This document shows positions 20,409 to 27,148 of a stretch of 64,000 nt of DNA, in pieces. This DNA is from Flavobacterium sp. ACN2 (lineage in GTDB: Bacteria > Bacteroidota > Bacteroidia > Flavobacteriales > Flavobacteriaceae). The position numbers and the translations under genes are program-made. The stretch lies in NCBI RefSeq assembly GCF_002303885.1, contig NZ_MRCM01000005.1, positions 62,001 to 126,000 on the forward strand, given 5' to 3'. Numbering within the stretch: position 1 is the first letter of the stretch; every line of letters begins with the position of its first letter. The notes beneath the pieces were generated by a model that was not told the origin of the DNA, did not search any database, and saw nothing but the letters and a program-made list of their open reading frames with translations.

Positions 20409-20954
20409 CTAATTTTTAAGGCACCAATTCAAAATCTTTGCGATGTTTTTGGCATCGTCAATTCCGCGGTGATGTGTTCCTTCTAACGGAATATTCAGCA
20501 ATGCAAGCGCACCATTCATTCCTGTTGGTTTAACCAAGCCAAACTTTTCGGCAAAATGCTCTTTTACATTGATATGCTCCTCTCCCATTGGATAGGAAAC
20601 ACCAAACGATTTACATTGTTTTTTCAGCATATTCAAATCGTACTGACCGTAACTTGCCCAAGTGTAGAAATCGGGATTATATTCGTCGATAAGCTCATTA
20701 ATAGCATCTTCGAAACTAACTCCGCTCTTATCAAGTAAATCCTGAGTAATGGTGGTCAATTCTGTACAAAACAAACTAACGGTTGAGCGTTGCGGCTTTA
20801 CCAATATCCCTTTATTCTTAGAAATTGCTCCCGTTTCTGTGTCCAACACAGCCAAACCAATTTCTATAATTTCATTTTGCTGCCCGCTCGGGACCGCGCC
20901 TTGCCAGCATGTGGCTTCTAAATCGATAATAATAATTTTATCTGTAGTTTTCAT
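20409..20954 (-). CDS. DEDDh 3'-5' exonuclease (ERI1/KapD-like)
   Basis: 181 residues. The first acidic pair is in IIIIDLEATCW, an ExoII-like Asp lies in the NPDFYTWASYGQYDLNML region, and the ExoIII His/Asp are in HHRGIDDAKNIAKIL. The EATCW variant marks the ERI-1/KapD branch, which trims RNA 3' ends. It starts 22 bases after the phosphoesterase gene stop and closes the operon. In an RNA-repair setting it would clean 3' ends before ligation; that is inference. A paralogue of the same type is encoded at 25098-25646. Confidence 0.88.
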   Translation of the reverse strand: MKTTDKIIIIDLEATCWQGAVPSGQQNEIIEIGLAVLDTETGAISKNKGILVKPQRSTVSLFCTELTTITQDLLDKSGVSFEDAINELIDEYNPDFYTWASYGQYDLNMLKKQCKSFGVSYPMGEEHINVKEHFAEKFGLVKPTGMNGALALLNIPLEGTHHRGIDDAKNIAKILNWCLKN

Positions 20955-20976
20955 TTTTTTAATTTTTTTTTAAAAT

Positions 20977-21543
20977 TTACAATTCCCTATCTCCAAAAGG
21001 AGCTTTCCAAGCTTTCGCTAAAATGCGGGCCTTTACCTCATCATAAGAAAGAGGTTCATAATTGTGGCAATCAACACCAACATCAAACGAGCGAGAAGTT
21101 TCATCATCAAATAAATGACCGTGAGAGTGACCGTATAAGTGCCATGTTCCTCTAAATGAACTTCTCCAAACTTTCATTGCATAGTGAAACAAGATTATTT
21201 TCTGCCTTCCGTTTGGTGCATCTCCATCTTCAACACTTAATTCATAATAATCTTTAATCCACTCAAATCGTTTAGCGTAACTCAACGCCGATTTATCGTG
21301 ATTGCCTTTTACGAGAAAAATAGAACCATTTAATTGATCTAAAATTTCTTTTGTTCGTTCTGGTCTCGCCAAAGAAATATCACCTAAGTGATAGACAATA
21401 TCTCTCGGACTCACCTTTTCATTCCAACGTTTAATGAGTTCCTGATCCATCTCCTCTACCGAGGCAAAAGGTCGTTCACTAAACCTAATTATATTCGTAT
21501 GACCAAAATGATGATCAGACGTAAAAAATATTTTTTGATTCAT
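20977..21543 (-). CDS. Calcineurin-like metallophosphoesterase
   Basis: 188 residues. Metal ligands are visible in FFTSDHHFGH (D/H), YHLGDISL (GD), VKGNHDKS (GNHD) and LFHYAMKVW plus GHSHGH. This is a complete compact phosphoesterase fold. In the RNA-repair island it is a candidate for removing 2',3'-cyclic or 3'-phosphates to prepare ends for ligation, as phosphatases do in other repair operons; the substrate is not shown by sequence. A catalytically dead N-terminal paralogue lies upstream at 22221-22379. It is co-directional with the neighbours, 65 bases after the 173-residue gene. Confidence 0.85.
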   Translation of the reverse strand: MNQKIFFTSDHHFGHTNIIRFSERPFASVEEMDQELIKRWNEKVSPRDIVYHLGDISLARPERTKEILDQLNGSIFLVKGNHDKSALSYAKRFEWIKDYYELSVEDGDAPNGRQKIILFHYAMKVWRSSFRGTWHLYGHSHGHLFDDETSRSFDVGVDCHNYEPLSYDEVKARILAKAWKAPFGDREL

Positions 21544-21608
21544 TAATTTTTTAATTTGAAACCACCAATTTTATACTGATGGTTTCTGTTGTGTTTTCTC
21601 TGTTTTTA

Positions 21609-22130
21609 TCAGAAAAACATGCTTTTAAAATCTAGAAAGAAACTTCTTTTCTTAGACTTTTTTTCAGACTTTTCTTTTTTTACAGCATTCTTCTTTTCAA
21701 AAACAGCTTTAGCTTTCTCAAGCTTTTTAACTGGTTTTATCTCTTCTTTTTTAGAAGTTTCATAAAACTTTTTGAAAGGACGTGGCTCAAAATCAACCAA
21801 AATAGCTGCCATATTTATAGCATCAATATTGGATGGATCTGTTTCTCCTTTTAAGAAAGTTTCGATAGGTCTGAACTTGTCTTTCTTTTCCTTAAACTTG
21901 TTCTTTTTCGCATGATCGAAATCTAGCCCTAATAGGTTTTTAAAAACATTTAAATCATCTTGAGTTGGGTTATTTTCGAAAATAAGCCAGCACAAATCAC
22001 GAAGTTTTCCACGAGAAGGCTTGTACAAATAATCAAAGTATTTGCCGCCTTTTTCTATCTCGTATTTATTTCTAATTGCTTTTTTATATTTTTCTAGTGT
22101 ATTGTTTTGCATGATATTTTTCTTTTGCAA
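21609..22130 (-). CDS. Unknown basic protein in the RNA-repair operon
   Basis: 173 residues, strongly basic, especially the Lys-rich C-terminus (KKEEIKPVKKLEKAKAVFEK...KKSKKRS), as expected for a nucleic-acid-binding tail. The N-terminal 110 residues are helical (LEKYKKAIRNKYEIEKGGKY, KLRDLCWLIFENNPTQDD). No family recognised. An internal Met at 22112 is an alternative start. It lies between the inactive phosphoesterase stub and the active phosphoesterase, so it may be an RNA-binding scaffold of the system. Confidence 0.65.
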   Translation of the reverse strand: MQKKNIMQNNTLEKYKKAIRNKYEIEKGGKYFDYLYKPSRGKLRDLCWLIFENNPTQDDLNVFKNLLGLDFDHAKKNKFKEKKDKFRPIETFLKGETDPSNIDAINMAAILVDFEPRPFKKFYETSKKEEIKPVKKLEKAKAVFEKKNAVKKEKSEKKSKKRSFFLDFKSMFF

Positions 22131-22220
22131 TTCTTGGAAATCTCAGGAAATCAAAGGCTTTTCTGGGAAATCCAATATCACAAAGTTTAAAAGCACGCTT
22201 GCTTTACTAGAGAAATATCT

Positions 22221-22379
22221 CTAAATGATATATAGGGTTTCCCGAAAATTTACCTTTTCATTCCATAGGCTAATGCATTCTAAATCTGCTCCTTTAATTG
22301 AGGCAAACGAAGATTCACTTAACTCCACTGTATCCGTTTGACCTTTATGGCCCGACGCAAATCCTATTTCTTGATTCAT
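22221..22379 (-). pseudogene. Truncated, catalytically dead paralogue of the phosphoesterase
   Basis: A 52-codon intact frame (ATG at 22379, TAG at 22221-22223) that aligns with the first 53 residues of the phosphoesterase at 20977-21543. MNQ-I-F-S-H, SE, FAS and WNEKV are shared in register. The metal-binding SDHHFGH has become SGHKGQT, so no activity is possible, yet no stop or frameshift interrupts the frame. It ends where the parent would continue into the GD motif. It is either a remnant of a duplication or a retained short decoy or regulatory peptide. Confidence 0.65.
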
Positions 22380-22434
22380 CCTTAAATTTTTATTATTAAA
22401 CTTAAACGATCAACATTTACTGCTAATGGTTCTT

Positions 22435-23532
22435 TTACTTTACGAAGATTTCTTTTAATTGACCAATTACGTTTCCACCTCCAGAAATGGTGATTTCGCC
22501 AATTTTATCAGCGATTTTTTCAACGTATTCCATCTCTTTCAACTTCCACAACATTTCGTTTTCTTCCATCAGCTTTGCTGTGTTTAGCAAACTTCTTGTT
22601 GCTGCAGTTTCTTCTCTTCTCATAATGCTATTGGCCTGCGCTTTTTTCTCAGCAACCAAAACCTGATTCATGATTTCTTTCATATCTCCTGGAAGAATTA
22701 CATCTCTTATTCCAGCATCAGAAATTGCTAAACCTAAATCTTTGATCTTAGTTTTTGCTTCTTCTAAAATAGCATCGGCAATCGCATCCTTCTTTGACAA
22801 TAATTCATCTAAAGTTAATCCGCCAACAAAAGCTCTTAAAGCCAGTTGCATTGCGACATACAATTGTTTTTCAAAATCTTTATTTTCAGTCAAAGCTTTC
22901 ATAATATCAACCACTTGATATCTCACAAAAAAATTGATTCTTAATCCTGCTTTATCTTTAGTCAACAACTCCTGACCAGAAATTTCCAATTGTTGCTGTC
23001 TAGTATCAACCGTTTTCACTTCGATTGTAATGGCGTTATTCCAGAAATAATGTGTCCCTGATTTCAATTCTTTCACAAAAGTTCCATTCACAAATAATAA
23101 AGCTTTGTCATTACTTGCTACAATAAATTTTCTTGTGAAGTATCTCATCTTAACATTTTCCAATAAGTTTACTGGAATATTTTCTGTAATTTCAATTTTA
23201 GACAAATCTGCTTTAATGAATTCATTTTTTACAACTCCTTTCCAAAAAGCATACTTTCCTGGCACCAAAACTTCTTTGAAATTTCCTTTTACAAATTGCA
23301 ACACAATTTCGTTATCGGCAACTTCAACAACTTCCAAAAGAGATGCTAACACTTCATTTTGCAATAAAATATCCAACTCAAAAGGAGCCTGAAAAGATCC
23401 GTTTAGATCGTAAATCATAATGTTTTTGTTTCCAAAAATCCAGTGTAATCCTTCTTCTAATACTTTTATTAATTTTCTATTTTCGAACACCAAGCCTACT
23501 TGGTAAGTCTCGATTTTAATTCTTTTTATCAT
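22435..23532 (-). CDS. SPFH/Band-7 (slipin-like) protein of an RNA-repair system
   Basis: I prefer the start at 23532 (MIKRIKIETYQVGLVFENRKL), giving 365 residues; an upstream in-frame ATG adds 13 weakly plausible residues. The SPFH core shows FVNGTFVKELKSGTHYFWN, TVDTRQQQLEISGQELLTKD and RINFFVRYQV. A helical coiled-coil tail follows with LDELLSKKDAIADAILEEAK and GDMKEIMNQVLVAEKKAQAN. No N-terminal hydrophobic hairpin is obvious, unlike typical membrane slipins. Published surveys of RNA-repair systems describe SPFH/Band-7 scaffolds linked to a tRNA-like RNA; here tRNA-like sequence lies directly upstream between operator P1 and this gene. Confidence 0.85.
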   Translation of the reverse strand: MIKRIKIETYQVGLVFENRKLIKVLEEGLHWIFGNKNIMIYDLNGSFQAPFELDILLQNEVLASLLEVVEVADNEIVLQFVKGNFKEVLVPGKYAFWKGVVKNEFIKADLSKIEITENIPVNLLENVKMRYFTRKFIVASNDKALLFVNGTFVKELKSGTHYFWNNAITIEVKTVDTRQQQLEISGQELLTKDKAGLRINFFVRYQVVDIMKALTENKDFEKQLYVAMQLALRAFVGGLTLDELLSKKDAIADAILEEAKTKIKDLGLAISDAGIRDVILPGDMKEIMNQVLVAEKKAQANSIMRREETAATRSLLNTAKLMEENEMLWKLKEMEYVEKIADKIGEITISGGGNVIGQLKEIFVK

Positions 23533-23905
23533 AATATTTTTTTGTTTAAGGTTTAAAGTTTCATGTTCCAAAATCTTAAACCTCTATACTCTTTATTCTT
23601 TTCTCTATTCTCTTTTCTCTATTCTCTTCTTAATAAAAAAACCTCATTGTCTTTCTCCTCCAAGAAAAACGGACGAATAGTTTGTTCTTTGTCTGTCTGA
23701 GTTGTTTTTGATTCTATTTTATTGAAAGAATCCCCAAATTCTCTTAACAATCAAATCAAAAAGAAAACAGACTTTTCAAAACACATTTCGATTCGCACTG
23801 GCTTTATCAGAGTGTGAAACATCAGATTCTAAAATCTTAATTTCACTGACAAAGACAAATTAGTTTTTTCTAATGGTCATCTTTTTAAGAGTGATGGTCT
23901 CTACT

Positions 23906-24060
23906 GTTACAGGTTTTTGAGACCCGTCGACTAACCAATTCGTCCAACCGAAACGTGTTCGGTGCAGGATTCGAACCTGCATAACACATCCAATGCTCTA
24001 TCCAAATTGAGCTACCACATTACTGTGAATGGGATTCGAACCCACAACCCTTAGATCCCT
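23906..24060 (-). ncRNA. tRNA-like RNA fragments upstream of the SPFH gene
   Basis: Read on the minus strand, three tRNA-derived pieces follow each other. 24025-24060 has a T arm (GTGGG-TTCGAAT-CCCAT). 23962-24020 has a perfect D arm (GCTC...GAGC, 23995-24012) and T arm (GCAGG-TTCGAAT-CCTGC, 23964-23980), separated by only 14 bases, so there is no room for an anticodon arm. 23906-23960 has an anticodon-arm-like stem with loop CTCAAAA. None forms a complete cloverleaf. They lie between operator-promoter P1 and the SPFH start, matching the tRNA-like cofactor described for SPFH RNA-repair systems. Exact ends are unknown. The rest of 23572-24250 holds only purine/pyrimidine-rich repeat sequence. 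Confidence 0.6.
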
Positions 24061-24251
24061 TGTGCGATAATTTTTTGGAAAACCATCAAAACCTCCAAAC
24101 CAAGCTGCATAGAAAAACATAATACGCTTTCGCGAAAAGTCTGCTACAATGGTGCTATACAGAAACACCCAACAAGGCTTGTTTGATATTTTTAATCAAA
24201 GTCTCCTTTGATATTCATTTTTTTTTTTAAGAACGTTTTTTGTTTCTAAAA

Positions 24252-24290
24252 CAAAGATTCAAATGATCCTGCGCAATTATTCTGCGCAGG
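24252..24290 (-). promoter_or_regulatory. Operator-promoter P1 (tRNA-like/SPFH operon)
   Basis: Palindrome CCTGCGCA-N7-TGCGCAGG at 24268-24290, then 8 bases, then a -7 element AATCTTTG (24252-24259) on the minus strand. It has the same arrangement as the copies upstream of rtcB and of the RING gene leader. Reads towards the tRNA-like fragments and the SPFH gene. Confidence 0.7.
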
Positions 24291-24299
24291 ATATTTTTT

Positions 24300-25085
24300 T
24301 TAATTAATCCATTCTATAACCGTCGATAAATAAGCTTCTCTTACTTCATCAAATCGAGTTATGTTCGGAATATGATTTACTTCTAACAAATATTTAGAAC
24401 CATCTTTTCCAACGATATAATCATTTCCAATCATATCCATCTTCAAAGTTTCTTTGATATAAATTGTATCTGCTAGTAAATCTTCATCAACAGGCATAAA
24501 ACCTGCGTTATCAGGATGAATAGATTTTAACCAATCGTCTCCTTCTAATTTAATCTGCCAATAAACATCTCCAATCATCATGATACGAACGGCTTCTCCT
24601 TCATAATAAGGTTCAATTGTAGCCGTAAATTGGCTTTCCCATTCTCCTGTAAAACGATGTTTATTCTCGCCGCAATGCCAATTACCCCATTTGGCAACCG
24701 TATCATTTGCAATAGTTACAGAAGCTCCAGCACTTATAAACCCACGAGGTGCACTAAATTTCGAAAGAGATAATGCTTTTACCAGGCACGGAATCTTAAA
24801 TCGGCAATCCAACATTGCTGCCGCATTCGGATAACAGTCTCCTCGCCAAATTGCTAAACCAGTAATAAAATCGAAATCATTATCGTAAATTCCATAATAA
24901 ACCACTTTATCAACTGGAAGCATTCCAACTCCATTGGCTTTTTCCATATAGAGCACTTCATCTTTTACTACGATTTTAGGAATAGACTGATGCCAAATAA
25001 TATGTCCTGAATAATTGGCTTTTATTACATCATACTCTTCTTGTTCAATTCCAACAAGGGCTATTCGGTTGTATAATTCTTTCAT
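24300..25085 (-). CDS. ATP-grasp-like protein
   Basis: 261 residues. The C-terminal half shows an ATP-grasp pattern: YYEGEAVRIMMIGDVYWQIK with the Arg before MIG, and LLEVNHIPNITRF, where E-x-N would bind Mg2+. The N-terminal ~120 residues contain YYGIYDNDFDFITGLAIWRG. It resembles RimK-type amide ligases more than nucleic-acid ligases, but the substrate is unknown. It starts 12 bases after the exonuclease gene and is the last gene before operator P1, so it belongs to the ligase-exonuclease operon. It could add an amino acid or other group to RNA or protein ends. Confidence 0.65.
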   Translation of the reverse strand: MKELYNRIALVGIEQEEYDVIKANYSGHIIWHQSIPKIVVKDEVLYMEKANGVGMLPVDKVVYYGIYDNDFDFITGLAIWRGDCYPNAAAMLDCRFKIPCLVKALSLSKFSAPRGFISAGASVTIANDTVAKWGNWHCGENKHRFTGEWESQFTATIEPYYEGEAVRIMMIGDVYWQIKLEGDDWLKSIHPDNAGFMPVDEDLLADTIYIKETLKMDMIGNDYIVGKDGSKYLLEVNHIPNITRFDEVREAYLSTVIEWIN

Positions 25086-25097
25086 TTTTTTAATTTT

Positions 25098-25646
25098 TTA
25101 TTTCTTTAAAACTTTATACAGCAATTTGGCTGCATTGTAAGCATCATCCGCTCCATTATGATTCTCTCCTTCAAAAGATTCTCCTATTAACTCTAGCTCT
25201 TTCAATAATCCTTTAGGTTTCTCCTGAAGGTAAACTAAATTAAAAAGTGTCTTTATATTCAAATAGTCATTTCTAAATGGGTTTTCAATTGCTTTTGATT
25301 TACATTCTTGTTCTAATATTTCTTTATCAAAATCGCCATAACCGGCAAATGTTCTATACTTTGCCGAATATTTGGAATTAATTTTCTTCAATGCTTTCTC
25401 AAGAGAAGTTCCTTCTATCTGTAGTTTTTCATTTGTAATTCCAGTTAATTGGCTACAAAAAGAAGAAACTTGAGAAACTTCTGGTTTGATATAAAAACTT
25501 TGTTTATCTTCAATTTCTCCAGACGATAATATTAACTTGCATACTCCTATCTCGATAATTTCTCTCTGATTTAAGAGTGTTTCCTCCTTAGATTCCCAGC
25601 AAGTTGCTTCAATATCAATCACTATAATTTTATCATATAACACCAT
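25098..25646 (-). CDS. DEDDh 3'-5' exonuclease (ERI1/KapD-like), second copy
   Basis: 182 residues when started at the ATG at 25646 (MVLYDKIIVIDIEATCWE); a longer frame back to 25724 adds a low-complexity Ile-rich stretch and is unlikely. IDIEATCWE, YGDFDKEILEQ and HNGADDAYNAAKLL supply the DEDDh residues. It is a clear paralogue of the exonuclease at 20409-20954; the two bracket the RNA-repair genes. It is tightly coupled to the ATP-grasp gene and lies 134 bases after the RNA ligase gene. Confidence 0.88.
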   Translation of the reverse strand: MVLYDKIIVIDIEATCWESKEETLLNQREIIEIGVCKLILSSGEIEDKQSFYIKPEVSQVSSFCSQLTGITNEKLQIEGTSLEKALKKINSKYSAKYRTFAGYGDFDKEILEQECKSKAIENPFRNDYLNIKTLFNLVYLQEKPKGLLKELELIGESFEGENHNGADDAYNAAKLLYKVLKK

Positions 25647-25780
25647 GATTTCTAAATTCTTAATTATTATTATTAAATATATAATTTCCCGGTATTTTCT
25701 TTTTTTTGAAATTGCTGTTCGCATCTCATAAAAATACCCGAACTGACGGACTGCTAATCTCTAATAACTCTTTACTATTA

Positions 25781-26353
25781 CTATCCATTAAGCATCACTT
25801 CCATTCGTTTAATACCAAAATCTGATTTTCTTAATTTACACATTCGCTCATCTGAAATGTGATGGAAAACAATACCTTCAATGTCATTCTCTGATAAGAA
25901 TATTTCTAAATCCTCAAAATCAAGACTTACAAAATCAAGTATTTCACTTCCGTGTTTTACCAATGTATGTTTCTCAAAATTTTCCGGGTTTCCTTGTACT
26001 TTAGGTCCGCATAATTCGTAAGTTCCATCAACTTTATTTTCTAATCCATCAAAACCTTCAAAGAAATGTTTATCCTCTGATTTTGAACGATCACATTTTA
26101 ACCAGTGTGGGTGATGTCCCGAAATTAGATCTGCTTCCTGGCAAGGAATTGCTCCCAACGGAATTGTTCTTCCATTTTTAGCATCAAACCTTTTAAATAT
26201 TTCACCCTCTATAATTGCGACAGATGTACCGTCAAATTTTCTGGTTGCAATAGCTTCTCCTTCAAAAACCCATTTGTTTTCAATATTAATTTTATCTATA
26301 ACCCTTCCTAAATCATTAGGATCTTTGGCGAATAATGTGCTTATCTTTTTCAT
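25781..26353 (-). CDS. ATP-dependent RNA ligase (RLIG1/DUF5565-like)
   Basis: 190 residues. Nucleotidyltransferase motif I is ATRKFDGTSVAI, with Lys39 as the adenylation site. Motif III-like LCGPKVQGNPE, motif IV-like IEGIVFHH and motif V-like CKLRKSDFGIKR follow in order. The compact size fits the RNA ligase 1/DUF5565 type rather than a full T4 Rnl1. The protein has no separate OB domain. It starts 28 bases after the tRNA-Leu-like gene, so the tRNAs and ligase probably share a transcript. Likely role: sealing cleaved tRNAs after end healing by the phosphoesterase and exonuclease encoded downstream. Confidence 0.85.
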   Translation of the reverse strand: MKKISTLFAKDPNDLGRVIDKINIENKWVFEGEAIATRKFDGTSVAIIEGEIFKRFDAKNGRTIPLGAIPCQEADLISGHHPHWLKCDRSKSEDKHFFEGFDGLENKVDGTYELCGPKVQGNPENFEKHTLVKHGSEILDFVSLDFEDLEIFLSENDIEGIVFHHISDERMCKLRKSDFGIKRMEVMLNG

Positions 26354-26381
26354 TGTATATTTTTTTAAATCTTCATTTTGT

Positions 26382-26466
26382 ACAGGAAGAGTCCCGATAG
26401 CTATCGGGGCGAACTCTCAGGAAACTGATTCTAAATCAGCCGTGTTTACCATTTCACCATTCCTGC
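26382..26466 (-). tRNA. tRNA-Leu(UAG)-like, T arm interrupted by a palindrome
   Basis: Acceptor GCAGGAA with TTCCTGT (one G-U) and a 5-bp anticodon stem GCTGA/TCAGT around loop TTTAGAA. Anticodon UAG, with A37 where bacterial tRNA-Leu(UAG) normally has G37. The T arm starts GAGAGTTCG, but the loop is then filled by the palindrome CCCGATAGCTATCGGG (26393-26408), which also occurs at 50065 and 54338. It may not fold as a normal T arm. No encoded CCA. Confidence 0.65.
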
Positions 26467-26589
26467 ATTTTTAATTAAGTTTCTAAGGTTCTGAGATGCT
26501 AAGGGACTACGTTTTTTAAACTTTTAAATCCGAATCTCAGCAACTCAGTAGCTTAGAATCTTAGCAACTTTAAAAACCATTTCATTTGT

Positions 26590-26660
26590 CTGGGAAGCAG
26601 GATTCGAACCTGCGACCTCCCGCATCCAAAGCGGGTAAACAACCTCCGTTATCTTCCCAG
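26590..26660 (-). tRNA. tRNA-Pro(UGG) with unusual D arm
   Basis: 7-bp acceptor CTGGGAA/TTCCCAG, including the C1-G72 pair that marks tRNA-Pro, and A73. Anticodon stem CCCGC/GCGGG with loop TTTGGAT: anticodon UGG, but A37 replaces the usual G37. T arm GCAGG-TTCGAAT-CCTGC is perfect. The D arm is weak (TAAC/GTTG) with a 4-base loop. 71 nt, no encoded CCA. Confidence 0.8.
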
Positions 26661-26718
26661 GTCTATTTATGTAACTTAGAATCTTAGCATCTCAGAAACT
26701 TAGAAACTTTAAAAAAGC

Positions 26719-26790
26719 GGCTCATACGGGAGTCGAACCCGTTTCTCCCGAGAGACAGTCGGGAAGGTTAGCCAGTAACCCCAATGAGCC
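26719..26790 (-). tRNA. tRNA-Asp(GUC)-like with U37
   Basis: 7-bp acceptor GGCTCAT/ATGAGCC, discriminator G73 as in tRNA-Asp. Anticodon stem CCCGA/TCGGG, loop CTGTCTC: anticodon GUC followed by U37, where functional tRNAs have a purine. T arm ACGGG-TTCGACT-CCCGT. The D arm is an atypical GGTTA/TAACC stem with a 5-base loop. 72 nt. Confidence 0.78.
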
Positions 26791-26811
26791 AGTTCCTTCT
26801 AGAGAACAAGT

Positions 26812-26884
26812 GATTTTGGAAGGATTCGAACCTTCGACCATCTGCTCCGTAGGCAGACGCTCTATCCAACTGAGCTACAAAATC
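26812..26884 (-). tRNA. tRNA-Arg(ACG)
   Basis: Fully canonical 73-nt cloverleaf: acceptor GATTTTG/CAAAATC, D arm GCTC...GAGC, anticodon stem TCTGC/GCAGA with loop CTACGGA (anticodon ACG, G37 instead of the usual A37), T arm GAAGG-TTCGAAT-CCTTC, A73. Its 5' end lies 14 bases after the attenuator-like terminator, leaving no room for its own promoter. Confidence 0.88.
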
Positions 26885-26897
26885 ATTTTTTTGGGCA

Positions 26898-26926
26898 TAA
26901 AAAAAGCACCCGATCAAAGGTGCTTT
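26898..26926 (-). terminator. Attenuator-like terminator before the tRNA/ligase genes
   Basis: Minus-strand stem AAGCACC/GGTGCTT (7 bp plus one G-U), loop at 26911-26918, T run. The 5' arm GCACCT (26923 to 26918) can pair instead with AGGTGC (26975 to 26970) inside the upstream mini-ORF, which would break the terminator. Confidence 0.75.
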
Positions 26927-26952
26927 ACAAAATTCAACGTGATATAACTATC

Positions 26953-27048
26953 CTATTGCCTATATTGATGCACCTGCATTGTCAAACGTCCAAGATCGAA
27001 TCTTGCGTTTAGTGGTAATCCGTATGATATTTTATTTTGTAAAGCCAT
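26953..27048 (-). CDS. 31-residue leader peptide upstream of tRNA/ligase operon
   Basis: ATG at 27048, TAG at 26953-26955. The peptide reads MALQNKISYGLPLNARFDLG and continues RLTMQVHQYRQ. It has a canonical promoter (27116-27148) about 60 bases upstream of its ATG and an intrinsic terminator 27 bases after its stop. It contains CCA, CTA/CTT, GAT and CGT codons, which are those read by the Pro(UGG), Leu(UAG), Asp(GUC) and Arg(ACG) tRNAs encoded just downstream. This is the layout of a translational attenuator; a role as a free small protein is the alternative. No homologue is known to me. Confidence 0.6.
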   Translation of the reverse strand: MALQNKISYGLPLNARFDLGRLTMQVHQYRQ

Positions 27049-27115
27049 TTTGTATGCTGTATTATATTTTAAATTCTTGTTATTATTTGAAACGATGTGT
27101 TTCAATTTTGTTCGG

Positions 27116-27148
27116 CAAAGATAATGTCGAAAAAATCATATTTCCAAA
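27116..27148 (-). promoter_or_regulatory. Promoter of the leader-peptide/tRNA/ligase operon
   Basis: TTTG (27145-27148), 21-base spacer, TATCTTTG (27116-27123) on the minus strand: an exact Bacteroidota housekeeping promoter. It is the only such motif between the tRNA-like array and the RNA ligase, apart from the weaker one at 27613. The stretch 27150-27425 upstream of it shows no gene. Confidence 0.75.

Noticed and set aside
24268-24290. Terminator of the ATP-grasp gene on the plus strand
   Set aside because: The hairpin has T-rich sequence only on the plus side, where no gene ends, and it matches the operator palindrome found at three other promoters.
26274-26474. 66-codon plus-strand ORF over the RNA ligase start and tRNA-Leu
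   Set aside because: Antisense to a supported ligase start and a tRNA-like gene; no family or regulatory support.
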